A model generated the notes under the pieces. That model saw nothing but the letters and a program-made list of their open reading frames with translations. It did not search any database and was not told the DNA's origin. A stretch of DNA of 64,000 bases from Patagioenas fasciata (taxonomy: Eukaryota; Chordata; Aves; Columbiformes; Columbidae): positions 188,832,604-188,896,603 of the forward strand of contig NC_092520.1 of the NCBI RefSeq assembly GCF_037038585.1, in the 5' to 3' direction. Made by a program: the position numbers and the translations under genes. Position 1 is the first letter of the stretch. Each line of letters starts with the position of its first letter. Shown here one piece after another: positions 1-12,900 of this stretch.

Positions 1-3000
1 ATCTATTTCAGTGTCTAAACTCCTTCCCCCTATCAAAAGATCAAATGAATGAGCCTCAACACATTTAAAAGCCACTCTTCCAAACTCACACATTTACCAT
101 GCTTCTGACTTCTCCCTAACTTGGATAAGAGGAGACAAGAGATATATGGATATATCCCAGATGAAAACAGTACTTTGGTAAATGTAATTTCACATCTGAT
201 TTTATACACCTAGTCCTGCTGTCCTGATGTTTTTCAACATAAGTCTTTCTGTCCTGAGTTCACAGTGCTAGAATAAAAATCTCTCTGAAAAGCCTGAAGT
301 TTAATATGGCGTAACATCACTAGGTATTTTTTGCTCTGAAGTGGATCAAAAATCTTGACTCAATCAGTATTAAATTCATTGATTTTCTTGCCCCAGCCAT
401 AAAATGCATTGTAATGCATTCACTTTCTGTGGGCTATCTGCCTTTTTACCTGTTTACCTGATAGGTACTATTTGTCATTTGGCATGGTTAACTATCATAC
501 AATGATAATGTCAAGGTCTTTGAAATTATTATGTGGCAATGCTGACTTACTGTCTTATCAGTGGCAATGCATATCTTGCTAAAATTGACGCATTATACAA
601 TTGATTTATTTTGACTACGTAACCTGAAGATAGAGCTACCTCATGAATTGGGCAATACTGTGATAAAATTTTCCCCCTCCATTATCATCTTCTCAAGAGG
701 GCAAAATAGACTAAACTTTCATGTTGAAAACATTTTTGATACTCTTCAAAATTTTGATACTCTCCAAATGTCATCCTAAGTTAAGGTACATAGGCAACTT
801 AATACCAGACCTGAGCAGTGATTTTATTTTCTTGCATCTGCATTCATGTAGATGACAGTGTGCTTCATTCTCAACTTTTAATCTGTATGACAAAAGACAG
901 ACAAAGGTCTAGTTCTTGTAATACTCATCCTAAGAAAAAAATACTGAAGACTTTCTAAAGACTTTTTTTTAAACATACACAATATTCATAACCATTTTAG
1001 AGCAGAAACACTGAAGGCTCAGTCATTGACCAGGTCTAAATTGTGCTAGAAATTTTAAGAGGTAAAAAAAGCCACAGAAACAAAATCAAACCTGCACATA
1101 TTTTATATAGAACAAGAGACAAAGAGCTTATGTTAAAATAAAGGAGGTTTCAGTTATTCACCTGCCTGTACCACCTTCTAACAAATATTGGCATGAAACA
1201 GCAACTAAATACATTCTCCTTGCTGGCAAAGCCATTACATTTCTTTGACTCTGCCTAAACAAGAACTTGCAGGTTGTCATCACTAAAATCCATATTTACT
1301 AAACAACCTATGAGACATGTAATCCTAGCAGTGATAGTTTTCAGTTCATTATGCCTTTTCTTTCTGTCTGTAATGAAATCACAGCTTAACATTAATAAAA
1401 CCTTTAAGAAAGCACTGCAAGTTAAAAGAGGTTTTTAAAAAAAGACTGCTTAAGTATTTCCAGGCCTTATAAAAGGATAAAGTATGTAATGTACATTTTC
1501 AAGCAAAAGAGAAGCGAACGATGCAAGATAAGCAGAACAAATTTTCTCAAGGTAGCATTCACTTAAATGAAACACTCAGGCTATAGTAGCTCTACAAAGA
1601 CTATCCAGAGCAGGTCTTAAAATGCCTTCTTGTTTCACCCAGCCATTGCCTTACTTCTTGTTCATCTTTCAAAACTCTTCAGTTAGCTTTGACATACTAC
1701 ATTTGCGTTAACAAAACTGTTTTTACAGCCATCAGTATTCAGTTCCCAATTTTGTTTTAGCAAAAGTATCAGAAGTTACTCTACTGAATACTCTATCCTC
1801 AGTACTCTATCCTATTGCAAAGAAATCAACCTACAGACTCCTAAACCCATCTTCTTTCTTAGACTGCATTTCAAAAATCAGTTTGTTTTTCCTTAGTCCT
1901 TCCTTGCTCCATGCACACTTCATACTAAATAAATAAACTAAAACTTCAACTAAAACAAATAAATAAATAAGTAATTTGCAAGTTTCTGTGTATCACCTAC
2001 AGATGACAAGAAATAAAAAAGCCCACTGGCTGTTCTGACAGCCCAATAGAGAAAGGTAAATACCAAACTTGACCTTATATCAAAGTTAAGAATTCTACTT
2101 TGCATTCACACACATGCCAATTGTTGACAGACAAAAGGGAAGTGTTGAGACAGCCCAATAATGTGAAGCTTACTTCTTAACACCTGTGGTAAACTGAACA
2201 CACAGGAAGTACTCTCACAATAATCTCAACTCACTGACAGCTCTGATGCCCCCTCACAAAACATCCTGCTTGCTCTAATGAAACTGGTGAAGTGGGACTG
2301 CTGTGCCACACAGAGGGTCTGTTTTGATCCCTTATATCCACAGAACCTGGATTGATGTGCTTCAGCCCTGTTTCAGAACACAGTGGAAGAAGCCCACAAG
2401 AAGTAGCAGCTGCTGCCCGAGCAGTTCTAGTGATAGAGTGGCATGCAGTGATGTCAAATACTGGAAAGCAAAAAAGGCAGCATGAAGATTTTTGAAAAAT
2501 TCAGACCTTGTCATCTAACTTCTACTTTTGTGTGCAACAAATATGACATTTCTGATTCTCATTTATCTTTTGAGAAAGATTACTATTGCAAAAGTGAAAA
2601 ACACCCCACAGCTGGACACTATATGTGTGTGTATTTTTTCTCCCCAAAATTTAGCCAAAGACCTTTCTAAACATAAATCTATAGCTTTGCACTCTGGCTT
2701 ACTTACATTTTCAAACACCCAGGACAAAGTTTAATAATGCAGAGACTTCCTCCATTTTTAAAAGCAGGATGTTTAACCTAACAACCAGCTACTTGATGGT
2801 AACAATATGTAATTATTTCAGAATCTGTAGCTTTCTCTTCTTTCATGAATAATATTTAGCCTCTCTGAGAAGAATAAATGAATGGCATTCAGATTTGGCA
2901 CCAAACATTAGTGGCACTTCAGCACAACTATGTTTCCTCCTTGTCTATCAGTACTACGCTCACAGTGAGGTTCAGGGTCCAGAGTAACTCAATTCTACCA

Positions 3001-3860
3001 ATGTGAACCAACAGGCCTCTAATTCTGTTCTTTTTAGAGGGCTACAGTCCATGCTATGCATCTCAGGTCATGTGGTGAAACAGTTGCAGCATAAAAAAAA
3101 AAGAATTTGAGTTAGTTGAAAACCAAGCAGTTTCAATATGACTCAATCAATACCTTTTTTCCCAGCAGAGGGAGGACAATTTATCCAGCCCAGAATTTCC
3201 TTCTTTTTGATACAAAATGAAACATTGCATCAGACTATGCAATCAGATATCCCACAATGCACTGCTGAAGACTGTTGAGATTTAAAGTGGTAATTTAAAA
3301 ACAAGTACCATCTTGCTTCTTGAAAGATTAAATCTCCTTCTAATATAGATTATTCCAGATTGCACTGGAATAAGTGTATTTTCTTTACAGAGTTTTCTTT
3401 TTCCATAGGAGGCTGTCTGTGAAAGGAAAATAGTTGGATACCCACAAAAAGTTCAAAAGGAAGACACAAAATTACATAATGAATTAAGTGACTTAACTTG
3501 CATCCTTATACAGAAGAGACAAAACAATCTGCAAAAGGCAGAGGATGTATTTCTTGTCCTTATACTGCAGTCTAGTTAAGTATTAAGATTAGTTTTTGCC
3601 TTAAATTTATATCTTGTTCAGCTGAGGAACATACTTGAATTTGATAAAACTGATCATAGTTTTATTTACTCAGATGAATGACTGTACTAGGAGAAATAAA
3701 TATATGGACACTAATCTTTCCTTACATAGACAGTAGAGAAGTTGCAGAAAGCTAATGAAGTACATGTCATCTTAACCAACAACAGCAATGTCTACGAAGA
3801 TGTCTCTGTATATTAATATTGAATTTTACAATGTTTTCACAGATATGTTTTTTTTGATAC
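1..3860 (-). other. ASZ1 intron 4 (partial), no exon seen
   Basis: AT-rich DNA downstream of ASZ1 exon 4. I looked for minus-strand ankyrin signatures (TPLMYAA, ALTWAARQGH) and saw none. The short open frames on the plus strand around 2.3-2.7 kb resemble nothing I know. No dispersed repeat is recognised. Confidence 0.6.
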
Positions 3861-3972
3861 CTGCAAGTAATGTTAGGGTCAGCATTCCTTGATAGAAGTA
3901 GTTCTACAGTCTTCAAGATGACCTCCTCTGAAGCTTGCGCAGTACATGCTGCCATCAGCACAGTGTACTTAT
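3861..3972 (-). CDS. ASZ1: ASZ1 exon 4 (ankyrin repeat 3)
   Basis: After acceptor AAACAG it reads [20 protein letters not shown], then [18 protein letters not shown]. Human GASZ has DKQSILITACSAHGSEEQIL and [18 protein letters not shown] here. It ends in phase 2 at TGCAG followed by GTATCA. The next exon would carry the fourth ankyrin repeat (TPIMYAA in human); I find no such sequence between here and position 1. Confidence 0.95.
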
Positions 3973-6900
3973 CTGTTTTGAAACTTACAGTTAGAGAATT
4001 ACATATGTAAAGGTAAATACCATATTAATCCAGAAGTTCCTTTAAAAGCCTTTACTGTTGCTAGAGTTATTAACTGGGTTTGATACTCTTAAGATATTTA
4101 GAAAAGGGCAAGAAACTTGTTTTCCTTCCAGTGAAAGTCACTAGAATTATCAGGTAAGATAAAGGCATCTGAGAAGATACTCAGAAACATGAGAGTGAAT
4201 GGCAGCAGTGAAGCATCTATTCCTACCAAAGTTCAGGATACTTTTTAGGTACCCTGAAAAAACAGTAGGAGCTTAACTATAGATGCTTGTTTCTCAAATC
4301 TTGCTCCACATCAGTAGATTCACTCCCCATTCCTCCTCACCTCTCTCAAAAATACAGTCAAGGGAAGAAACAGCTTACAGAAATTTAACTGCAATGGATA
4401 AAAAAAAAATGCATGAAATGTATTACAAACACATAGCAACATCAATTTTAGGGAGAATAGAGGCCCATACAACAGACAGTTGAAGTAACAAGGCTCTATT
4501 ATAGGGCTTAAGGAGAAGGAAGTTACTGAACTAGACTACTACAGCACAGTAGTGAGAGGATGAGGATTAAAAGTGTTTTCAGATGTGGATTTAAAGAACA
4601 TCTATACAGTCCATAAAGATTCATCAGGAGGAACCAGCGTATTTGCTCCAGCTCTGAAGCCAGCTGGGTGTCACATGCCACCTTTGCTCACAAATCAGAA
4701 TTGTACACCACTGCTGTTTGCCCACAGAACAGGGGAGATCTCCCTCCCCAAAGTTCTACAGAGATGTGGGAAGCATCATGCTTCAAGGACTTCAGTGAGT
4801 TAATTGGCCCTAGAGTCAACTACAAGACAGCCATTTGAGTAACTGCCCATTTTGCTTATTGCACAAACTTGTTCTCAGGTTCAAACATGCCTTTAACAAT
4901 TTGTTTTAACAAGTATAATTTTAGCCGTACCTACTTGAGTCCATACCATGAAGTGTTACAGAATATTTTCTAACTTTCTTGTAGAAATTTAAGACTGTGT
5001 ACATATGAACACCTTTATTCTTCAACTGAGGTCAGAATTTACTGTATTTAAACATGAGAAATTTGTTACGCACTTTAGCCCCATCTGTTCTACTTACTTT
5101 GTTTCTCATCACTTCTTGTCCCCACCACTCCAAAGATCTTAGTTTTGCATTAAAATTAATGTTTTTGTTATATCCCTTCTTTTAATTTTCAACCACCTCA
5201 TGTAGAAGTTTTAATGCACATAAATCAGTGTGTTAAATTAAAAATTTAGTTTCAGAGAGTCACTCAAACTTCTGAAAAATAGGCAATTAACACTTCATTA
5301 ATATACTTGGTGCACTGACAGATTGTCAGTCAAAATGTTTAACCTGGCTATCAATAACAACATGAAGAGAAAGATGGTAAGACTTCGAAAAAAGGCAGTG
5401 ATAAGCACTGTTAAGCTGGGAAAAATATTTAGGAGGAACCTGCGGTTGTATTTGTATTCAGTCTTTCAGGTAGTGATAAAAGAGTGGGGAAATTCTGTTG
5501 GTCTACCTATAGCTCATACACGTGAGCAAGAAAAGAAGGGGAGGAAACACCTTAGAATTCAAGAAAAAAATGTTAGAGATCACAAAGAAAATTAGTTTAT
5601 CTTTGGTCTAGCTGAAAAACCCAGAAGAATCAGTGAATTTACCCCTCAAAGATGCTCCATTCTGATCCCATCCCATAATGAATGGCTACATTAATTCCTT
5701 GTTCTTCACAATTACCAAAAAGGGTGAAATTAACTAACTACTTAAAAAGAATGACTGAAACGTGACAAAAGGTGATTAACAGCATAGCTGTTGTTAGGAT
5801 TATAAGCATTAGAGGACAATTAGCATAGGATCACTTATGTGATTGCCTGCTGATGTAAAAAACACAGCAGGACTGCTGACATTTAGTACCACTTTAGCAT
5901 GGAATAGCTTTCCTGAGCACATGTGGCCTGACCTGAATCAATCACCTGCAAGCCTGTTCCTGGCTGGCCAGTGCTCTGCTGTGCAAATGCCCTGGCTACT
6001 GTCTCCCACACAAACACAGAAACAAGTCAGGCAAGCACAGCTGGTCACACACTGAAAAAACACCACACGTTTGGTTAACCAGTCAGCCAAAACTGCTGCC
6101 CATAGCAGTTTTCGCCCCATTTATAGCTCTCTACAGCCACAAACAAGGAAAAGGCATGAGCTGTATGCAGCCATACTTGTAGGCAGCCACATGGAAATTC
6201 TCTAAAGTTGGCTACAAGGACAATAATTGGAAAACATGATTGCTTTTGGTGCAGGCAGTGAACTCTAATCTCATACTCTGATCAGATGCTAAGAAGTTCA
6301 AGAAAATATCCAGAGCCCGATTTGTACCACCTGCATTTCAGCCTACTACTATTACAAATATTGGCAAGTTACTGGAAAATAGGATCAATGCTTTCATGTA
6401 TTTAGTGGTATTGTGTGTTGCATCAGTTTTCTTGAACTTGGATAAATCTTCCAACACAATGAAAGAGAAGAATAACCACAGCTTAAGTGGGAAAAAGTTA
6501 TTATTAAGCCATAAAAATTGATGGAGGAACTGACATTACTTAGAAGCTCCACTAAAATCTTGCAGAAGGTGATCTACCAACATACTAGAGAACAGTTTTC
6601 ACTTATTAAAAAAAAAATTATAATTTTAGAGATATCCACATTAATTTCAATGAACTGGAAAGCTGTTCCTGTTGTTTGGTATTCTAGCTGGTTTCTGCAT
6701 GTAAATACTTTTTAACAGGATCAAACAAAGTAAGTTTTAACTCTACAACTTTATCCCAGAATTCTTGACCAAGTATTTCCAAACACCCTTTTTAAAAAAG
6801 TACTTGGGGATTGGGATGTGGGATTGGGAAAGATGGAGTGAGAGTGAAAAAAAACATAAGAAAACCGATCAACTGAATGCAGATCAGTTCCAAGAACACG

Positions 6901-9900
6901 TTTTTTACTTTAAAGCTACCACGTTGATTTCAAAACTGTGAAATGTAGCATAGGCCCCAGATGTACTTTGAACTTTGATTTTTTTCCCTATGTACGTAAA
7001 AACAGAATAAGTATAGGACAATGTCTGGTACTGAGTGTTACTAGCCAGTATGTTTCATTCACATCTTACCTATTTCAAAACATGCATTAGCACCTCTGTC
7101 CAGAAGAAGACGCACTACTGCAAAATCAGCCACACTGGCAGCACACATCAGTGGAGTCCATCCAAACTGAAAGCTAGACTCTATGCTTATACCTGTCAAA
7201 ATTTAAGATACTAAAATCATAAAACTGAACCACAACAAACACGCATTTTATAAACATTATTCTGAATATCTATCTTACAAAGGTTACACACTGTTTGCAT
7301 TTAGTCCTAGGGAGAGAAGTCTCTTGAACCATTTTCATTTTTTTAATACACCTTTATCTAGAATACCAGAAAACAGCTTTTAGAACGGACACTAAAGAAG
7401 CTCAGTACTCAATCCAATACCACAGAAAGACTACATTTTAGAAAAAAGTAATACATTTAGCTAAAACAAATAATTTCAGAGAAGTGCACAGAATCTCTGT
7501 TTTCTCCGCTTATGTGCAGTACCTTTCCTCAATCAGAATGAAAAATTTTTATACTTGCCAAGTCAAGTGGACTGCTGTAGAAGCTACTTGCTGACAAGGC
7601 TTTTAGATCATATTAACTAGGGTTTTCCTGCTTCACAGCTCCTTTTATTCTACATCTTGGAAGGCAATTAACTAGCAGCTGTAAGTTTTGCATTCCGTAC
7701 AAAATATTATCTCAATAGAAGGAAGACTTCGCAAGATTCAGTCACAATCACCAGATCTGTTTGTTACTCTTTACAATAGCCACATCTTCCTTTGTGGTTA
7801 GAAGTAAGCTTGCCAGACAGTCCTTCCAAATTCACCAAGAACCAAGCATCAGACTGAGATACTCATCTAACAACTTTCAAATAAAAATCTCTATATGTTT
7901 TTGCAACAAGAGGAATCATCCTTCCTTCAATATTACTTCTTCTATAAAAGTTTCCATCAGCTGGCTGCATATTAGTCCAACAGTGATTACAGATAATCAA
8001 AAATACTTCTTTACAGGAGACACCTCTGAAAAAAAGACAAAACTGTCCTAAGAAATCTTTGACAGTCGAGCTACATGCATTCCTTTTCATGCAAATATGT
8101 GTATTTATCTTCCCTGCCTTGGTAGTTTGTCAAAGATGTGCTCAGTGTAGCCACATAAAGTTATTAAAGCTGGGGCAGTAACAGTTCACTGCTCTTGGAT
8201 TGATTCTTCAACTGGCAAAGATGACTGGAGTTGCAGAAGTGATTAGTAAAGAAGTAAGATTCAATGCAAGTCAGGTGTTGAAGTACTCTAATACCTGCAA
8301 GCCACAGAATTTGTGATCAGATCTTTTTAGTGATGCATACACACTATCTTCAGTCCTTAATGTCACAGCACACCAGTCTGCTTGCAGTACACAAAAGATT
8401 TCATTGAAACCCATGGCCAGGTTCTACAAAGTGAGCCCACAAGTGTCCCTTCAAAGACATATCTGAACTTCCTTGTAGACAAGTCACTTCAAGAATTTAG
8501 AAAGTCTGATATTCAACAGCCCACTGAAGTAACAGGAGTAGGAAAGGAATACCAGAAAGCTGGCACTCTGTCAGCCTTAAGAAGTTCCTTTTTCTCTTAA
8601 GAAGAAAAGCAGTTCACATAACCAGAGCTCCCATCTAGAGTTTTTTACTTTAACACATATATGAACAACAGTTACAAAAGATCTACTTGGCAGGCATACA
8701 GAGACTGAGGGCAACAAACATGATTAAGGAAGTGGAGCATCTCCCTTATGAGGAAAGGCTGAGGGACCTGGGTCTCTTTAGCTTGGAGGAGAGGAGACTG
8801 AGGGGTGACCTCACTTGTGTTTACAAATATATAATGGGTGAGTGCCATGAGGATGGAGCCAGGCTCTTCTCGGTGACAACCAATGATAGGACAAGGGGTA
8901 ATGGGTTCAAACTGGAACACAGGAGGTTCCACTTAAATTTGAGAAGGAACTTCTTCTCAGTGAGGGTAAAAGAACACTGGAACAGGTTGCCCAGGGGGGT
9001 TGTGGAGTCTCCTCCTCTGGAGACATTAAAAAACTGCCTGGATGCCTTCCTGTGTAACCTCATCTAGGTGCTCCTGCTCCAGCAGGGGGATTGGACTAGA
9101 TGATCTTTCGAGGTCCCTTCCAATCCCTAACATTCTGTGATTCTGTGACTTCCTAAAACTCTTCAGAAGGTGTTTTCCTCACTGCTTTCTTTACACATAT
9201 AGCAAACAGCATGTGCCACCATGCTGGTGCTTTTTCTAAGTTCTAGAAGTAGAAATGTCTTTTTGGCAAGGGGATGTCAAAGCTGTGTTACAGCTTGTTT
9301 GCCCTGCACGGTCTCTTACCATCTTTGTAGTGGCTGCCTTGAAACACCACACAGTGTGAAAGTCACAATGCAAACCAGCTAGAGTCTCAGAAGAAGACAG
9401 AGAAAAGAGAATTGAAACTGTAATACTGCTTCTTGGCTGCATGGTTATAGGAGTTGTTGACTGAACTCGAAGTGTCTCCCTTTGGTTACTACTCAGTCTC
9501 TCTCATTACATGAGCTGTTCTTGAAGTAAGCAGGTTAGTCTAGCATTTTAAATGGCCCTTAAGAATGCACTGGTGAAGCCCAGAAAAAAAAAAAAAAATA
9601 AACACCCCACAGTGAAAAATCAGGCCAGATTCAACAGCCAGAGAGCGGCACGGCTGCTGCAGCTCCACACTCTCAGGTCCACCCAGCATTGATGATTGAT
9701 GCTGAGCGTGTATTCCCAGAAGGCACACACACATAGCACCAGCCACACCAGTCAACACAGATGGAGCGCTCATGTGAACACAGACAGCATGAAGGGTCTC
9801 ATCCTGCTCCCCTCTGGGACAGATGTATCCCCTCCAGCTGCTGGCATCATGGACACATCAGTCTCTGCCCTCTGGTCCCGCTCCTGTGCCTGGCACATCT

Positions 9901-12900
9901 TTTCACTCACTCCTGCCTCTACAGTTGCTGCTACCCAGGTACAAGGGCCCTATGACAGCCCTGGGAGTACCTTCCTCTAAGTTCATAATTTGGGTTCCTG
10001 CTCAGCCTTGGGCCCCTCTGCTCCCCTCAGCTTGTAGAAATGGGCCTGTGATGTGCTGATGGCTTTCACGACAGGCTCCCCCACCTGTCATTGCCTCTCT
10101 GTGTTCTTTCACGGGCATAAGCAGAGAAACTTTTCAGTTACATAACCTCATGAATTATGTCTAGGAGTCAAAACACACAAAACATTCTTACAATCCAGGT
10201 TACATACAACTATGGTCCTGGTTAACCAGAAATGGGGAGAAATATATTCTGGCCCCAGATGTGCTCTACAGAAGAAACTATATGAAGCGTGTGAATAATG
10301 GTAAAGCAAAACAACAGCAAAAGAAGAAATATGTTCTTTTTGGGTTTACTGAAGTTTCTCTGGTACCTCTTTCAGGTATTTTGTTGACTGTGGCTACCAG
10401 CTACAGTAAAAAGGCTGGTTTTAAATAAAAAAATATAACCTCAAATTAAAAAATGTAATGCCTGAAGAACTATGATCAACTTCTACATACAGCTTTTAAT
10501 GCTAAATAATTCCTTTTTGTGACACATAAAAATACCTGAGGTCTTAAAAGGCTTTAGTTTTAGAACAGCTTAGTACTAGAATACATTTACATTCAGATTG
10601 AATTTATCTGAGGAAAAAGTTCTAAAATGCTTGATTCTAGAAGATTTCTTTCTAACAGAAGCATTGATTTCTTTTAAGTCTGTCAGCACTTAGTCCTGTG
10701 GTTCCACAATATCTTAAAGCTTAGTTAAATCAGAGCTGCTGATGTCTACCACTGCTGGGTCAGCTAAGGTTCTCATGTGACTCAGGGTTCGAGGTCCCAA
10801 ACTGGCCAAAACATTATTCACACATTCCCCTCCAGTTTACTACTGCTTTAATTCCCTGAAGTGGCTCACAAAAGATCAGATGAGCTCCAGTACTCATAAA
10901 GAGATAGCAGTGAACAGACTGCTGAATGAGAACAGGAAAGAGGATTTGATTGCAGCTACATCTTTTATCAGCCTGTACTTGCATTACTTTTTGTAACACA
11001 TACTTCAGAAACTTGTTCTCAGTATGCTGCCATTTTATAGGATGGGTACGAGAAGACATTGTTCTCATCCACCTCCTAAAGGAGCTCTGTAAAACTGCCT
11101 CAGCACCAAAGATTCCTAAAGCAACGGCTAAGCAAGCCAGAAGACAATATGTTCTTGCTCTGCCTGAAAGAATGGCCCCAACCAACTGTTGCTAAGAAAT
11201 CCACTTCCAACACAAACCCTGAGTTTGGTAGAATGCTGGTAGTGAGTCTCCTACAGGCTCTACTGAACATATACTAAAAGCAACTTTGGAGGCCAAGATT
11301 TAATCTGACTAAGCACCAAACCTCTGAAGGACAATGTAACCTTTCTTCAGAAACACCTTCCTGTTAGAGAGGCATTGTTTTCCACCGCTCTGCAGAACAG
11401 AGGGGTCAAAATATACTGTTAATCATACTTCCAGGAAATGGTAGATCCTCTTGTGATACTGCCTTGTGCATCTCAGTGGACACGACAGTGGACTGCAGGA
11501 ATCTTCAGCCTGACCTTACTCTCTTACAGATACTTATTGTCATCTCACAACAGCAGAGAACTGCCCAGTATGCAGCAGGCATCAGCACGAAAAGTGAACT
11601 ATTGCTGTTCGACTGAAATACAAGCCATTAAAAATCGATGGCTGTAACAAGACAATTCAGCAATATGATGCACAGACATCACTAAAAACACTGCCTATAA
11701 GAACATATTTTGTCAAAGCAAGACAGCAGATGTATTTCACTCATAATTACGCTTCTGTGTTTCAGCCTGTGCAATAATTTTTACTAAATTTAAAAAGCAA
11801 ACCATTCACTCACCGTGGTGAGAAACAGTTGCCTTCAAAAGGGGTAAATATTGTCATTGTTTTAAAATCCAGAAAAACACATTGCTAACTAGGAAACTCA
11901 TAAGACATTTTCCTCAGAAAACAAACTCTCGACTACTATATTCTGCTTGCTTGCTGAAGCAGAACTTCTTGACAATTATCACTAGGCAGGTCAACTCAGC
12001 TATGCAGTTTCTTGATTGCCCTGGATGCTTCAATAAGTGATCCAATCCTCCCAACACTGAATAACAGAAACGCATTACAGACAAATACTGAGTAAGAGAA
12101 CAGGAAGAAAGGCTTTTAGTGTTAAAACGAACTACTTTTTAGTGACAAATGCCATACAAACCTTATTACGCCTTTCAGAATCACACAAACTTTGTCCAGC
12201 TGATGTTGCCAGGACAGCAGTATCACACAGGGCACATACCAGAAACTTAACAGTGCTGTGAGTGGGAGGAAAAAAAAAACCAAAAGGGATTTCCAAACTG
12301 CCAGCCTCTCCTGCCTGACCTCTGCAGCAACCTTCAACACCAAAGTAAGATCACCCACTGAATTCTCATTCTCAATTTAAACCACCTCAACTTCAGTGTT
12401 TGTAACTGATATTTGCAGGTTAAAGATGCATTTGAAAACAAAGAAACACCTTATTTCACAGTTGACACGTTACAGATTTCTCAATTTTTAGGGTTCTTGA
12501 GACTGACAAAACCAATATAAATTAGAAGGGTTTTGTTGCAATACTGCATGCTGAGTCACTGAAAAAGTAATTTCATCTTTAAAATAGAAGTTTATATCCT
12601 GTATTGGAAACATTTATATATTCCTACTTGACACATTACTATGAAATGACAGACTTCAAAGATTACAGCATTCTTGCCAAATTCTATTGAAAATATTCAA
12701 CTTTATAACTGAGTTACTCACCAGAATTTAAGAGTTCTTCAATTAATGACACATCACCACGAAACAGAGCCTTCTTTAATACTTCCTTCTTGTCTGCCTG
12801 CAACATTTGATCTAACTGCTATATAAGCAAAGAGAAGTTAAGTCAAAACCTAATAACTGTTTCAAGGTAAAACTACAGCCTGATTTCAGTATAAAAGCAC

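Larger units (their letters stand above)
7193..12721 (-). other. ASZ1 intron 2
   Basis: About 5.5 kb. It holds one CR1 LINE copy on the plus strand (about 8700-9148), antisense to ASZ1. It also has a GC-richer patch at about 9600-10090 that I do not recognise, and an unassigned minus-strand open frame at 10814-11185 that lacks an ATG at its start. Otherwise unremarkable. Confidence 0.65.

Noticed and set aside
1-3860. Possible ASZ1 exon 5
   Set aside because: No minus-strand sequence coding for the fourth ankyrin repeat (TPIMYAA type) with splice sites was found.
10783-10797. CAGGGTTCGAGGTCC, similar to a tRNA T-arm / Pol III B box
   Set aside because: One position off the B-box consensus, and no A box, acceptor stem or anticodon arm around it.
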